DNA of 58,605 bases, taken from Aestuariicoccus sp032586235. GTDB taxonomy: Bacteria > Pseudomonadota > Alphaproteobacteria > Rhodobacterales > Rhodobacteraceae. Made by a program: the position numbers and the translations under genes. The notes beneath the pieces were generated by a model, which saw only the letters and a program-made list of their open reading frames with translations, ran no database searches and was not told the origin of the DNA. The stretch is taken from contig NZ_JAWHTD010000026.1 of NCBI RefSeq assembly GCF_032586235.1, forward strand, positions 1-58,605, in the 5' to 3' direction. Of the stretch, positions 1 to 11,135 are shown piece after piece. Within the stretch, counting starts at the first letter, position 1. Every line of letters starts with the position of its first letter.

Positions 1-1
1 G

Positions 2-706
2 CCCAACTGCTCATACCCCACGGCTATCATGCTGGATTCAAACAGTGAATCCTTCAGCCGATTTGTGCAACAAAGCCCCGCCGGCCACCAAGAGGCTCTA
101 CGCCTCGCAGCGAACCTCGGCTGGAAAAAAGATAAACATTCTGCGGAACAGATCGAAAAGACACTGGAGTGGATCTATACAATTGACGCTTTCGCCTGCC
201 ACTTCCTCACCGACCTCTTTTCAGCAGGACACATGCGCACACCTCGCAAGGCGCTGTACGAGATGCGCTCCGACTTTGCACGTTCCGGATACCCGGCGCA
301 GGTAACTGGATACCTTGCGAAAGTCATGCATGATGAAGACAGCAAAAATGGACTGCTCGTCACCAACGCAAAAAATATGGAGTGGAAAGCTTACGGCGAC
401 AAAAAACTTCTCGACACAGACGACAGGACCAACGACCACATAGCACAAAAAGCCGTTCAGGCTTCTGCCAACGATATCTGGACAGCCTTTGAAAGCCATG
501 AAGAGCCTACTCACTATGAAGCTCTCTCTTTGATTCCAGACCTTGGCGACGTTGAAAACCCACTGAATAAACAGAACAACGCGGCGCTCTTCGTGCCTCG
601 GCCCGACCGAGTCGTCGATTGTCGGAAACCGATGTTGGATACCCACAGTTACCACTGGGACAATGATTGGTGGATTGAGCAGGTGGTCAGGAACTTTGGC
701 CTCTGA
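2..706 (+). CDS. Partial gene, zinc-dependent phospholipase C / P1-nuclease-like protein (tentative)
   Basis: The reading frame is open to the window edge, so the true start may lie upstream; the first ATG inside is at 29 and would give 225 residues. The clearest motif is HFLTDLFSAGHMR, counted from that ATG at about residues 58-70. Its H-x3-D-x5-H spacing resembles the zinc-binding helix of the all-alpha phospholipase C / S1-P1 nuclease superfamily. No catalytic domain can be confirmed from the fragment. GC is visibly lower (about half) than in the genes from 1261 onward, and many codons end in A or T, which suggests transfer from elsewhere. It could also be an unrelated hypothetical protein. 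Confidence 0.5.
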   Translation, partial: PNCSYPTAIMLDSNSESFSRFVQQSPAGHQEALRLAANLGWKKDKHSAEQIEKTLEWIYTIDAFACHFLTDLFSAGHMRTPRKALYEMRSDFARSGYPAQVTGYLAKVMHDEDSKNGLLVTNAKNMEWKAYGDKKLLDTDDRTNDHIAQKAVQASANDIWTAFESHEEPTHYEALSLIPDLGDVENPLNKQNNAALFVPRPDRVVDCRKPMLDTHSYHWDNDWWIEQVVRNFGL

Positions 707-1260
707 AAGGCTGGTTCCGCAACGGACGGTGTTTGTTCAAGTCCCCAATGTCCCGCGGAGCCTGGTTCATGATTTTGCTCGCCATAGTGCGCGACCGCCA
801 CATGATGCCATCAGATAAGCGTCCGGCGCTTATCTGAAAAGTGCGCCACACGCCCGGGAACGTGTTCACGAGCCCCGGCTTGAATGGGGTCTGGTCAACT
901 CATGTCACGGGCTTTTCGAGTAGGAGTAAAGTGGTAATCGCGAACGCGTCGAATTGCCAAAACCCGTAGGTTTCTGTCAAACCCAATAACGACCGTTTTT
1001 GCCACTGGCCTTGAACCGCTTTGCATGTTGTCGTGATCCTCCAGAGCGCCGCCATGTGCCGGTCGGAACATGCTGCGGTAAGACTGTTTGCCGTGACATA
1101 ATGCGATTTCGCGTGCCAGAGCGATGCGGCAACAGGGCAATCCGACCCGAAATTGAACCGTCTCGCACAAATTGTTGCCCGCTGGGTCCCATCCCCCCAC
1201 CGCACGCATCGCCCACCATCCCTCTGGACCGCCCCGCGCAGCGCCCCTAACGTGGCGGCG
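707..1260. other. Long intergenic stretch at a probable genomic junction
   Basis: About 550 bases with no reading frame I can support. Short frames on both strands have no recognisable domain and no good ribosome binding site. The stretch contains an 11-bp perfect inverted repeat at 811-837. It lies between the AT-richer gene at the window start and a peptide ABC transporter operon whose expected upstream binding-protein gene is absent. It may be scar sequence from an insertion or deletion, but no transposase fragment was recognised. Confidence 0.5.
811..837. repeat. Perfect inverted repeat, 11-bp arms, 5-nt spacer
   Basis: The arms are TCAGATAAGCG at 811-821 and CGCTTATCTGA at 827-837, around the spacer TCCGG. 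No T-run follows on either strand, so it is not a classical intrinsic terminator. The size and symmetry would also suit a recombinase or regulator binding site. It stands alone in a gene-free stretch. Confidence 0.7.
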
Positions 1261-2201
<941 letters not shown>

Positions 2202-2205
<4 letters not shown>

Positions 2206-3013
2206 ACCGTTCTCTGATCCTCGGTCTCGCCCTGACGCTGCTCTTCGTCGGCGCCGCTTTGGTGTCGTTCCTCTGGACCCCGGGCGACGTCGAGGCGATC
2301 AACATCGCCAGCCGCCTGCAGCCGCCCAATGCCGACAACCTCCTCGGCACCGATCACTTCGGCCGCGACATCCTCAGCATGATCATGGTCGGCGCGCGCA
2401 CCTCCATCGCGGTCGCGCTGGTGGCGGTCGGCATCGGCATGGGCGCGGGCGTGCCGCTGGGCCTGACCGCTGCCGCGCGCAAGGGCGGCTGGCTGGACGA
2501 ACTCATCATGCGCGGCAACGACCTGATCTTCGCCTTCCCCAGCCTCGTCATCGCGATTCTGATCACCGCCGTCTTCGGCCCCTCCGCGCTAAACGCGATC
2601 ATCGCCATCGGCATCTTCAACATCCCCGTTTTCGCCCGCCTCAGCCGTGGCGCGGCGCTCTCGCTCTGGCAGCGCGACTTCATCCTCGCCGCCCGCGTCG
2701 CCGGCAAATCCGGCGCCCGCATCAGCGCCGAGCACATCCTGCCCAACATCGCCAACCTGCTGATCGTGCAAGGCACGATCCAGTTCTCGCTGGGTATTCT
2801 GGCCGAGGCCGGCCTCAGCTACGTGGGCCTCGGCGCACAGCCGCCCGTCCCGTCCTGGGGTCGGATGCTCGCGGATGCCCAGACCATGGTGGCACTCGCC
2901 CCGCATGTGGCCATCATCCCGGGCCTCGCCATCGTCGGCATGGTGCTCGGCCTCAACCTGCTGGGCGATGGCCTGCGCGACGCGCTCGACCCGCGCCTCA
3001 GAATCCTGCGCAC

Positions 3014-3017
<4 letters not shown>
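2202..3017 (+). CDS. Peptide/nickel-type ABC transporter permease (DppC/OppC family)
   Basis: Second membrane subunit, 271 residues, starting at the ATG that overlaps the stop of the DppB-type gene. Family signatures include LLGTDHFGRDILSMIMVGAR near the N-terminus, the EAA-type loop at FILAARVAGKSGARISAEHI, and the C-terminal LSYVGLGAQPPVPSWGRMLA. It should pair with the DppB-type subunit and the fused ATPase that follows. The stop overlaps the ATPase start by four bases (3014-3017). Confidence 0.92.
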
Positions 3018-4661
<1,644 letters not shown>

Positions 4662-4684
<23 letters not shown>

Positions 4685-6107
4685 CCCCGGCCATGTGCTG
4701 ATCGGCGGTGCCTGGCGCGCCACGTCCGCGAAGCTGCCGCTCGACAACCCCTCGACCGGCGCGCCTCTCTGCGAGATCGCCCGCGGCGGCGGGGCCGAGA
4801 TCGACGCCGCCATTGCCGCCGCCCAGGCCGCCCGCGCGGGTGATTGGGGCCGGATGACCGCCGCCGAGAGGGGCCGCATCCTTCTGCGGCTCTCGCAGCT
4901 CGTGCTCGACAACGCCGACCTGCTGACCACGCTCGAATCCCTCGACGTCGGCAAACCGCTGGCGCAGTCGCGCGCCGACGCGCTGGCGCTGGCCCGGTAC
5001 TGCGAATTCTACGGCGGCGCGGCGGACAAGCTGCATGGGCAGACCATCCCCTATCTCGACGGCTACACCGTCTATACCCTGCGCGAACCGCATGGGGTGA
5101 CCGGCCATATCGTGCCCTGGAACTACCCGATGCAGATCATCGGGCGCTCGGTCGGCGCGGCTTTGGCCACCGGCAACGCCTGCGTCCTGAAACCAGCCGA
5201 GGACGCCTGCCTGACCGCTTTGATGTTTGCCTTTCTCGCCCAAGAGGCCGGCCTGCCCGACGGCGCGCTGAACGTGGTCCCCGGCCTCGGGTCCGAGGCG
5301 GGCGCGGCGCTCTCCGCCCATCCCGGCATCGACCACATCAGCTTTACCGGCTCGGTCGCCACCGGATCGGCGGTGCAGGCCGCCGCCGCCCCCAACGTGG
5401 TGCCGGTGACGCTCGAGCTGGGCGGCAAATCCCCGCAACTGGTCTTTGACGACGCCGATATCGACGCGGCCCTGCCCTTCCTGGTGAACGCCGGGCTGCA
5501 GAACGCCGGGCAGACCTGTTCGGCGGCCTCGCGGATCCTGGTGCAGCGCGGCGTGCTGGACGAGGTCACGCAGCGCATGGCCGCCGCCTATGCCGCGAAA
5601 CGCGTCGGCCCGGCCACCGGCGACGCCGACATCGGCCCGCTCATCAACGCCCGCCAGAAGACCCGGGTCGAGGGCTATCTGGCCCGCGCCGAGGGCCTGC
5701 CGCTGATCGCCGCCGCCGAGCTGCCCGCGGACCTGCCCGAGGGCGGGCATTACGTCCGCCCCAGCCTCTACGGCCCCGTGCCCCCCGATCATCCCCTGGC
5801 GCAGGACGAGATCTTCGGCCCCGTGCAGGTGATCATCCCCTTCGACACCGAGGCCGAGGCCCTGGCCATCGCCAACGGCACCGATTACGGCCTTGTCGCC
5901 AGCGTCTGGACCCGCGACGGCGCGCGCCAGATGCGGCTGGCGCGCGCGCTGCGCTCGGGTCAGGTGTTTCTCAACAATTACGGCGCCGGCGGCGGGGTCG
6001 AACTGCCCTTCGGCGGCACCGGCAAATCGGGCTTTGGCCGCGAAAAGGGGTTCGAGGCGCTCTACGGTTTCTCCACCCTCAAGACCGTGGCGGCCTTTCA
6101 TGGATAA
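4662..6107 (+). CDS. Aldehyde dehydrogenase, NAD(P)-dependent
   Basis: ALDH superfamily enzyme of 481 residues oxidising an aldehyde to the acid. Visible motifs are GHIVPWNYPMQI (substrate and cofactor entry), FTGSVATGSAV (NAD site), the general base E252 in LELGGKSP, catalytic C286 in NAGQTCSAAS, and EIFGPVQVI near the C-terminus. The ribosome binding site AGGAGAG at 4651-4657 lies inside the ATPase gene it overlaps. Its place in a transporter operon with dehydrogenases suggests a catabolic role on the imported compound. Resemblance to betaine- or aminoaldehyde dehydrogenases is general, and the substrate is unknown. Confidence 0.93.
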
Positions 6108-6117
6108 GGAAATGGGC

Positions 6118-6813
6118 ATGATATTCGAAAACAGGTTCGCGGGCCGACGCGCGGTGGTGACCGGCGGCGCGTCCGGCATCGGCAAGGGCATCGCCGACCG
6201 GCTGGCCGCCGAAGGGGCGGACGTCATCGTCTGGGATCTCGCCGATACCGCCACCCGCCGGATCGACGTCACCGACGCCGACGCCGTCACCGCCGCCATG
6301 GCCGAGGACGCGCCCGATATTCTGGTCTGTTCCGCCGGGATCACCGGGCCCAACACCACCGTCGCCGACTATCCGCTGGACGCCTGGCACAAGGTCTTCA
6401 CGCTCAACGTCCACGGCCTGTTCTATTGCAACCGCGCGGCGGCCTCGGTCATGCCCGCAAAGGGCTGGGGCCGCATCGTCAACATCGCCTCGGTCGCCGG
6501 CAAAGAGGGCAACCCCAACGCCTCGGCCTATTCCGCCTCCAAGGCCGCCGTGATCGGCCTGACCAAGTCGCTGGGCAAGGAACTGGCCACCACCGGCGTC
6601 ACCGTCAACGCCGTCGCCCCGGCGGCCGTCGAGACCGCGATCTTCGAGCAGATGAGCGCCGAGCACATCGCCTATATGAAGTCGAAAATCCCCATGAACC
6701 GCTTCGGCAGCATCGAGGAAATCACCGCAATGGTCTGCTGGCTGGCCTCGGACGAGGCCAGCTTCGCCACCGGCGCTGTGTTCGATCAATCCGGCGGGCG
6801 GGCAACCTACTGA
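6118..6813 (+). CDS. Short-chain dehydrogenase/reductase (SDR family)
   Basis: Classical SDR of 231 residues: cofactor motif TGGASGIG near the N-terminus, SAG in place of the usual NAG, catalytic Ser in NIASVAG and YSASK as the Tyr-Lys pair. The start at 6118 is chosen because AAGGAA at 6106-6111 lies six bases upstream; ATGs at 6100 and 6112 are also in frame. It follows the aldehyde dehydrogenase by 10 bases and probably oxidises an alcohol intermediate of the same pathway. The C-terminus DQSGGRATY is typical of the family. Confidence 0.9.
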   Translation: MIFENRFAGRRAVVTGGASGIGKGIADRLAAEGADVIVWDLADTATRRIDVTDADAVTAAMAEDAPDILVCSAGITGPNTTVADYPLDAWHKVFTLNVHGLFYCNRAAASVMPAKGWGRIVNIASVAGKEGNPNASAYSASKAAVIGLTKSLGKELATTGVTVNAVAPAAVETAIFEQMSAEHIAYMKSKIPMNRFGSIEEITAMVCWLASDEASFATGAVFDQSGGRATY

Positions 6814-6904
6814 CGACACGTCTTGATCACGTGACGGTTGCAGGACTAAGCTGGATCAGGGCGGTGTTCGCGCGCCGCCGCGCCAGGCAAAAGGACCCCG
6901 CGCC

Positions 6905-7447
6905 ATGAGCAAACCCGCCGCTTTCGTCATGCTTCTGGCCCTGGCGGCGCTCTGCGCCGGGGTCTTCGGGGCGCTGCACAATCAGCTCAGCTATTCTGTC
7001 GGGGCCAGCTACTTCCATGACTTCAAGTTCGCGCAGTTCGGCATCGCCGAGGCGTCGCAGAACCGGATCGGCGCGGCCTGGGTCGGCTGGCGCGCAAGCT
7101 GGTGGATGGGGCTTTTGATCGGCCTTCCCGCCTTCGGGCTGGGGCTGGTGATGATCGGCAAACCGTCGCATCTGGTCGCCGCCGGGATCGGCGCCATCGG
7201 CGCGGTGCTGTTCGTGACGCTGCTCTTTGCGATGGGCGGGCTGATGCTGGGCATGTTCGGCAGCGGCACGTCCTTCGCCGCCGCGCATGACATTCCCGCC
7301 GGGGTCACCGACCGCGACAGCTTCCTGCGCGCGGCCTTCATGCACGAGGGCGCTTATATCGGTGGGCTGGTGGGCCTCTTGGCCGCGCTGGCCACCATGT
7401 GGCGCGCTGGTAAGGTCGAGCGCCGCATGTCCGGTGCCCCGGCATGA
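6905..7447 (+). CDS. Conserved-looking membrane protein of unknown function
   Basis: A 180-residue protein with about four predicted membrane helices (residues 5-25, 68-88, 92-115 and 147-167). Between helices 1 and 2 is a polar stretch containing YFHDFKFAQFGI followed by a WVGWRASWWMG segment. AAGGA lies upstream of the ATG at 6905. The stop overlaps the next SDR gene (ATGA at 7444-7447), so the two are made together. I do not recognise a named family; the context is a dehydrogenase and transporter operon. Confidence 0.7.
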   Translation: MSKPAAFVMLLALAALCAGVFGALHNQLSYSVGASYFHDFKFAQFGIAEASQNRIGAAWVGWRASWWMGLLIGLPAFGLGLVMIGKPSHLVAAGIGAIGAVLFVTLLFAMGGLMLGMFGSGTSFAAAHDIPAGVTDRDSFLRAAFMHEGAYIGGLVGLLAALATMWRAGKVERRMSGAPA

Positions 7448-8184
7448 GACTGCCCGGCAAGATCGCCATCGTCACCGGCGCGGGCTCGGGGTTCGGCGCC
7501 GGGATCGCCCGACGCTTTGCCGCCGAGGGCGCGCAGGTCATGGTCGCCGACATCAACGCCGAGGCCGCCCGCAGCGTCGCCACCCAGATCGGCGGCCTGG
7601 CGCAGCCTGTCGATGTCGCCGACGGCGACAGCGTCGCCGCGATGATCGCCACCGCCGAGGAAAGCCTCGGCCCGGTCGACATCCTGGTGAACAACGCCGG
7701 CGTGACCCATCTGCCCGGCCCGATGGAGACAATTTCCGAGGACGATTTCGACCGCGTCTTCGCGGTGAACTGCAAATCGGTCTACCTCGGCGCGCGGGCT
7801 CTGGTGCCGCTGCTGAAGGAACGCGGGCGCGGCGCGATCCTCAACATCGCCTCGACCGCGGGCGTCTCGCCGCGCCCGAACCTGAACTGGTACAACGCTT
7901 CCAAGGGCTGGATGATCACCGCGACCCGGGCCATGGCCGTCGAACTGGCCCCGCACGGCATCCGCGTAAACGCGCTGAACCCGGTGGCGGGCGAGACGCC
8001 TCTGCTGAAATCCTTCATGGGCGAGGACACGCCCGAGATGCGCGCCAAGTTCCTCGCCACCATCCCCCTGGGCCGCTTCTCGACGCCCGAGGATCTGGCC
8101 AATGCCGCGCTCTATCTCTGCTCCGACGAGGCCTCGATGATCACCGGCGTCTGCATGGAAGTCGACGGCGGCCGCTGCATCTGA
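7444..8184 (+). CDS. Short-chain dehydrogenase/reductase (SDR family)
   Basis: Classical SDR of 246 residues: TGAGSGFGAGIA cofactor motif, ADINAE acidic residue for NAD preference, NNAG, catalytic Ser in NIASTAG, and YNASK. The C-terminal MEVDGGRCI is a usual SDR ending. The start overlaps the stop of the membrane protein by four bases. It is the second SDR of the block; the substrate is not predictable. Confidence 0.92.
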   Translation: MRLPGKIAIVTGAGSGFGAGIARRFAAEGAQVMVADINAEAARSVATQIGGLAQPVDVADGDSVAAMIATAEESLGPVDILVNNAGVTHLPGPMETISEDDFDRVFAVNCKSVYLGARALVPLLKERGRGAILNIASTAGVSPRPNLNWYNASKGWMITATRAMAVELAPHGIRVNALNPVAGETPLLKSFMGEDTPEMRAKFLATIPLGRFSTPEDLANAALYLCSDEASMITGVCMEVDGGRCI

Positions 8185-8243
8185 CCATGCCGCCCGCACT
8201 GCCGCCATATCTTTTGGGCCCCCCGGCCCACCCTCCCGCCGCC

Positions 8244-8267
8244 GCGGGCGCGCGCCAGCGCGCCCGC
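8244..8267. terminator. Strong GC hairpin between SDR and peptidase genes
   Basis: Perfect 10-bp arms GCGGGCGCGC and GCGCGCCCGC around GCCA. No T-run follows. A second small hairpin of the form CGCG-CGAAAG-CGCG type lies just before the peptidase start. It could attenuate or stabilise the message between 8184 and 8300 rather than end it. Confidence 0.45.
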
Positions 8268-8299
8268 CCCCCGGCGACGCGCGAAAGCGCGGCGCAACC

Positions 8300-9301
8300 A
8301 TGATCCCCGGCCCGCGAAATCTCATCACCGACGTGGCCGGTCTGCGGGTCGGCAACGCCCAGGATCAAACCCTCCGCTCCGGCACCACCGTGCTGGTGGG
8401 CAACGCCCCTTTCACGGCCTCCTACGCCGTCATGGGCGGCGCGCCCGGCACCCGCGAAACCGACCTCCTGGAACCCGACAAGAGCGTGCCGGGCGTCGAT
8501 GCGCTGGTGCTCTCGGGTGGCAGCGCCTTCGGCCTCGCCGCAGCACAAGGCGTGATGGAGGCGCTGCACGAACAGGGGCGCGGCTTTTCCGTGGGCCGGG
8601 CGCGCGTGCCCATCGTGCCCGCGGCCATCGTCTTCGATCTGCTCAACGGCGGCGACAAGGACTGGACGGAAAACCCCTATCCCGCCCTGGGCCGCGCGGC
8701 CCTGGCCGGGGCGGCAGAGGACTTCGCCCTGGGCAGCGTCGGCGCGGGCACGGGGGCGCTGGCCGCGATGCACAAGGGCGGGCTGGGATCGGCCTCCCTG
8801 GTATTGGCGAGCGGCCACACGGTCGGCGCGCTTGTCGCCGCCAACCCGGTCGGCAGCGTGACCACGCCCTCCGGTCGTCACTTCTGGGCCGCGCCGTTCG
8901 AGGTCGGGGACGAATTCGGCGGTTTGGGCCCGGACCCGGCGCGCGGCCTGCAGCCGTTGCCGCCCAGCCGCAAAACCAGCGCCATGCACGGGCCGACGAA
9001 TACCGCCGTCGCCATTGTCGCGACCGACGCGGACCTCAGCAAGGCGCAGTGCAAGAGGCTGGCGCTGGTCGCGCATGACGGCATCGCGCGGGCCGTGGTG
9101 CCCGCGCATCTGCCCAGCGACGGCGATCTGGTCTTTGCGCTCTCGACCTCGGTCCGTCCCGCCGACCCCGTGGCGGTCGCCCAGATCGGCCACGCCGCCA
9201 GCCTCTGCCTCGCGCGCGCCATCGCCCGCGCCGTGTGGGAGGCGACGCCGCAGGAGGGCGATCTGCTCCCGACATTGCGTGGCGAGTTGGGGTTGTACTG
9301 A
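8300..9301 (+). CDS. P1 family peptidase (DmpA / NylC-type N-terminal nucleophile hydrolase)
   Basis: A 333-residue protein of the self-cleaving P1/S58 family, which includes L-aminopeptidase D-esterase DmpA and 6-aminohexanoate oligomer hydrolase NylC. The N-terminal LITDVAGLRVGNA, the LSGGSAFGLAAA segment and the VGAGTGA motif are characteristic. The expected autocleavage falls in PTNTAVAIVATDA between N234 and T235, making T235 the nucleophile. It ends the forward operon, eight bases from the convergent sseB-like gene. Hydrolysis of an amide or peptide brought in by the upstream importer is a reasonable inference, not shown. Confidence 0.88.
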   Translation: MIPGPRNLITDVAGLRVGNAQDQTLRSGTTVLVGNAPFTASYAVMGGAPGTRETDLLEPDKSVPGVDALVLSGGSAFGLAAAQGVMEALHEQGRGFSVGRARVPIVPAAIVFDLLNGGDKDWTENPYPALGRAALAGAAEDFALGSVGAGTGALAAMHKGGLGSASLVLASGHTVGALVAANPVGSVTTPSGRHFWAAPFEVGDEFGGLGPDPARGLQPLPPSRKTSAMHGPTNTAVAIVATDADLSKAQCKRLALVAHDGIARAVVPAHLPSDGDLVFALSTSVRPADPVAVAQIGHAASLCLARAIARAVWEATPQEGDLLPTLRGELGLY

Positions 9302-9309
9302 ACCGAGCC

Positions 9310-10101
9310 TCAGCGCAGGATCGGCGGTTTCGACGGGTCCGACCCGGGGGCGACGCGGTCTGCCTCCTGCGGCACTTCGGGTTCGGGCAGGTCGAAGCGC
9401 AGGCCGACCCGCGCCAGCCGCGCCGCCATCGGGTCGCTGTCGCGCAGGAACACCACGTCGAGCGCGCCCGCCTCGATCCCCGAGAACACCAGCGCCTCGT
9501 TCACCGCGCCCGCCAGCGCGGCTTCGGCGCCGGGCAGCGTGCCCGCGATGCCCAGCAGATGCCCGCGCCCGCCGCCCTCGTAAACCGCGCCGGCCAGCCA
9601 GGCGCTGCGCGCCAGCCCCGCAGCGCTGGCCAATTTCGCGTCGAGCGCGGTCAGCAGCACGTCGGGCAGACCACGCGGGGCAGTCACCTCGGCGACCCGC
9701 GCCTCGGCCTCGGCCGGGCCGTGGCCCAGCGTCTGGGCCAGCCAGTCCACCGCCTCGGCCGGAATCAGGATCGACGACGGCGCGACCTCGAGGTTGACGC
9801 CCAGCCCGACGCCCTGCCCGGCCAGCATCGACGCCACCGCCCGGCCCGACAGCGCCAGGTAGGGGGCCGCGCGCCCGGTGAAGGCGGCCAGCCGCTCCTC
9901 GCGGTCGAAGACCAGCACGAAACGCGCGTCGCCAAGGTCGAAGACCTCGGGATCGGCGCGGTCGCCCTCGGCCTCGCGGGTCAGCAGCAGGAACAGCTCG
10001 GACCCGGCCAGACGTTCGTAAAAGCGCAGGCGCGCGGCGTCGTTTTCGGGCGCGGCCTCCATCGCGGCATGGGCGGCGTCGAGCGGGGTTGTCTCAGTCA
10101 T
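9310..10101 (-). CDS. SseB family protein
   Basis: A 263-residue cytoplasmic protein. Its first half has the SseB N-terminal domain pattern: ELFLLLT, ARFVLVFDREERLAAF and LEVAPSSILIPAE. The family was named for enhanced serine sensitivity in E. coli and its biochemical role is not settled. The start overlaps the stop of the uracil-DNA glycosylase-like gene by eight bases, so the two form an operon. Confidence 0.75.
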   Translation of the reverse strand: MTETTPLDAAHAAMEAAPENDAARLRFYERLAGSELFLLLTREAEGDRADPEVFDLGDARFVLVFDREERLAAFTGRAAPYLALSGRAVASMLAGQGVGLGVNLEVAPSSILIPAEAVDWLAQTLGHGPAEAEARVAEVTAPRGLPDVLLTALDAKLASAAGLARSAWLAGAVYEGGGRGHLLGIAGTLPGAEAALAGAVNEALVFSGIEAGALDVVFLRDSDPMAARLARVGLRFDLPEPEVPQEADRVAPGSDPSKPPILR

Positions 10102-10681
10102 TCAGCACCTCTTGCACCCGCTGGCGCAGAACCGGCAGCAGCTCGGCCTCGAACCAGGGGTTTTTCTTCAGCCAAGCGGTATTGCGCCAGGACGGATGCG
10201 GCAAGGGCAGCCGGTCGGGCAGAAAGTCGCGCCAGGCGCGCACGGTGTCGGTGACATTGGCACGTGTCCGCAGGTGGTATTTCATCGCATAGCCGCCGAT
10301 CGCCAGCGTCAGGCGCAGATCGGGCAGCGTGGGCAGGATCCGGTCGTGCCATGTCTGGCGGCAGATCGCGGGAGGCGGCAGGTCGCTGCCCGCCGCGTCA
10401 TAGCCCGGAAAGCAGAAGGCCATCGGCACGATGGCGACGCGCGCGCGGTCATAGAACGTGGCCTCGTCCAGCCCGAGCCATTCGCGCAGCCTGTCACCCG
10501 AGGGGTCGGAGAAGGGCCGCTGCTTTTCATGCACCCGCAGCCCCGGGGCTTGCCCGGCGATCAGCAGGCGCGCGCCGGGTTGGAACCAGACCACGGGGCG
10601 GGGCCGGTGCGCGGTTGCGGTGGCGGCGAAGCGGTCGGCGCAGAGCCTGCATGACCGTATGTCCTGAGCGAGGTTCGTCAT
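10094..10681 (-). CDS. Uracil-DNA glycosylase family protein
   Basis: A 195-residue protein. GQAPGLRVHEKQRPF matches motif A of the uracil-DNA glycosylase superfamily, and LPHPSWRN corresponds to the HPS motif B. Four cysteines near the N-terminus and in PPPAICRQ could suggest an iron-sulfur cluster as in family 4/5 enzymes, but spacing is not conclusive. The start at 10681 is chosen because the upstream extension would overlap the arsR-like gene and looks non-coding. It is first in a two-gene operon with the SseB-like gene. Confidence 0.8.
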   Translation of the reverse strand: MTNLAQDIRSCRLCADRFAATATAHRPRPVVWFQPGARLLIAGQAPGLRVHEKQRPFSDPSGDRLREWLGLDEATFYDRARVAIVPMAFCFPGYDAAGSDLPPPAICRQTWHDRILPTLPDLRLTLAIGGYAMKYHLRTRANVTDTVRAWRDFLPDRLPLPHPSWRNTAWLKKNPWFEAELLPVLRQRVQEVLND

Positions 10682-10743
10682 CCCCGCGCAATGTGGGGCG
10701 GCGGGGGCGGATTGACCAGTGCCGGGGGATATTTCGACGATAT

Positions 10744-10785
10744 TAGAAATATGCTTTGCGTGATGTGGATATTTTGATATTTCTA
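10744..10785. promoter_or_regulatory. Probable ArsR-type operator/promoter of the arsR-permease operon
   Basis: A very AT-rich stretch directly upstream of the repressor start, in contrast to its surroundings. It carries a perfect 9-bp inverted repeat, TAGAAATAT at 10744-10752 and ATATTTCTA at 10777-10785, 24 bases apart. This fits an autoregulated ArsR-family repressor. No Shine-Dalgarno sequence precedes the ATG at 10791. Confidence 0.6.
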
Positions 10786-10790
10786 AAAAT

Positions 10791-11135
10791 ATGAAAATCG
10801 AATCGATAGACGATATCGCCCTGGCGCAGGTGGCCTCGAAATTCGCGGCGCTGGGATCGGAACAGCGGCTTGCGGTGCTGCGCACGCTGGTCCGGGCAGG
10901 GCCCGAAGGGCTGAACATGGGCGCGCTGGGGGCGCGTTCGGGCATCGCCGGATCGACCCTGACGCATCATTTGAAAATCCTCGCGCAGGCCGGGCTGGTC
11001 ACCCAGGCACGGCAGGGCCGCAGCATCATCTGCGCCGCCGTCGCCCATGACGCGGTGTCCGACCTGTCGCAATTCCTGCTGAGGAATTGCTGCGCCGACA
11101 GCGCCCATCCCGACAAAAGGCACGACCATGGCTGA
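10791..11135 (+). CDS. ArsR/SmtB family transcriptional repressor
   Basis: A 114-residue winged-helix regulator. The recognition region STLTHHLKILAQAGLV is typical of ArsR proteins. The classical ELCVCDL metal site in the DNA-binding helix is missing (GLNMGALGARSG there). A vicinal pair C100-C101 near the C-terminus, with C81, could bind a trivalent metalloid, as in ArsR proteins with relocated sites. It overlaps the permease gene by eight bases and probably represses the operon. Confidence 0.88.
   Translation: MKIESIDDIALAQVASKFAALGSEQRLAVLRTLVRAGPEGLNMGALGARSGIAGSTLTHHLKILAQAGLVTQARQGRSIICAAVAHDAVSDLSQFLLRNCCADSAHPDKRHDHG

Noticed and set aside
687..1219. Several short frames in the left intergenic stretch
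   Set aside because: No ribosome binding site, domain or codon bias supports them.
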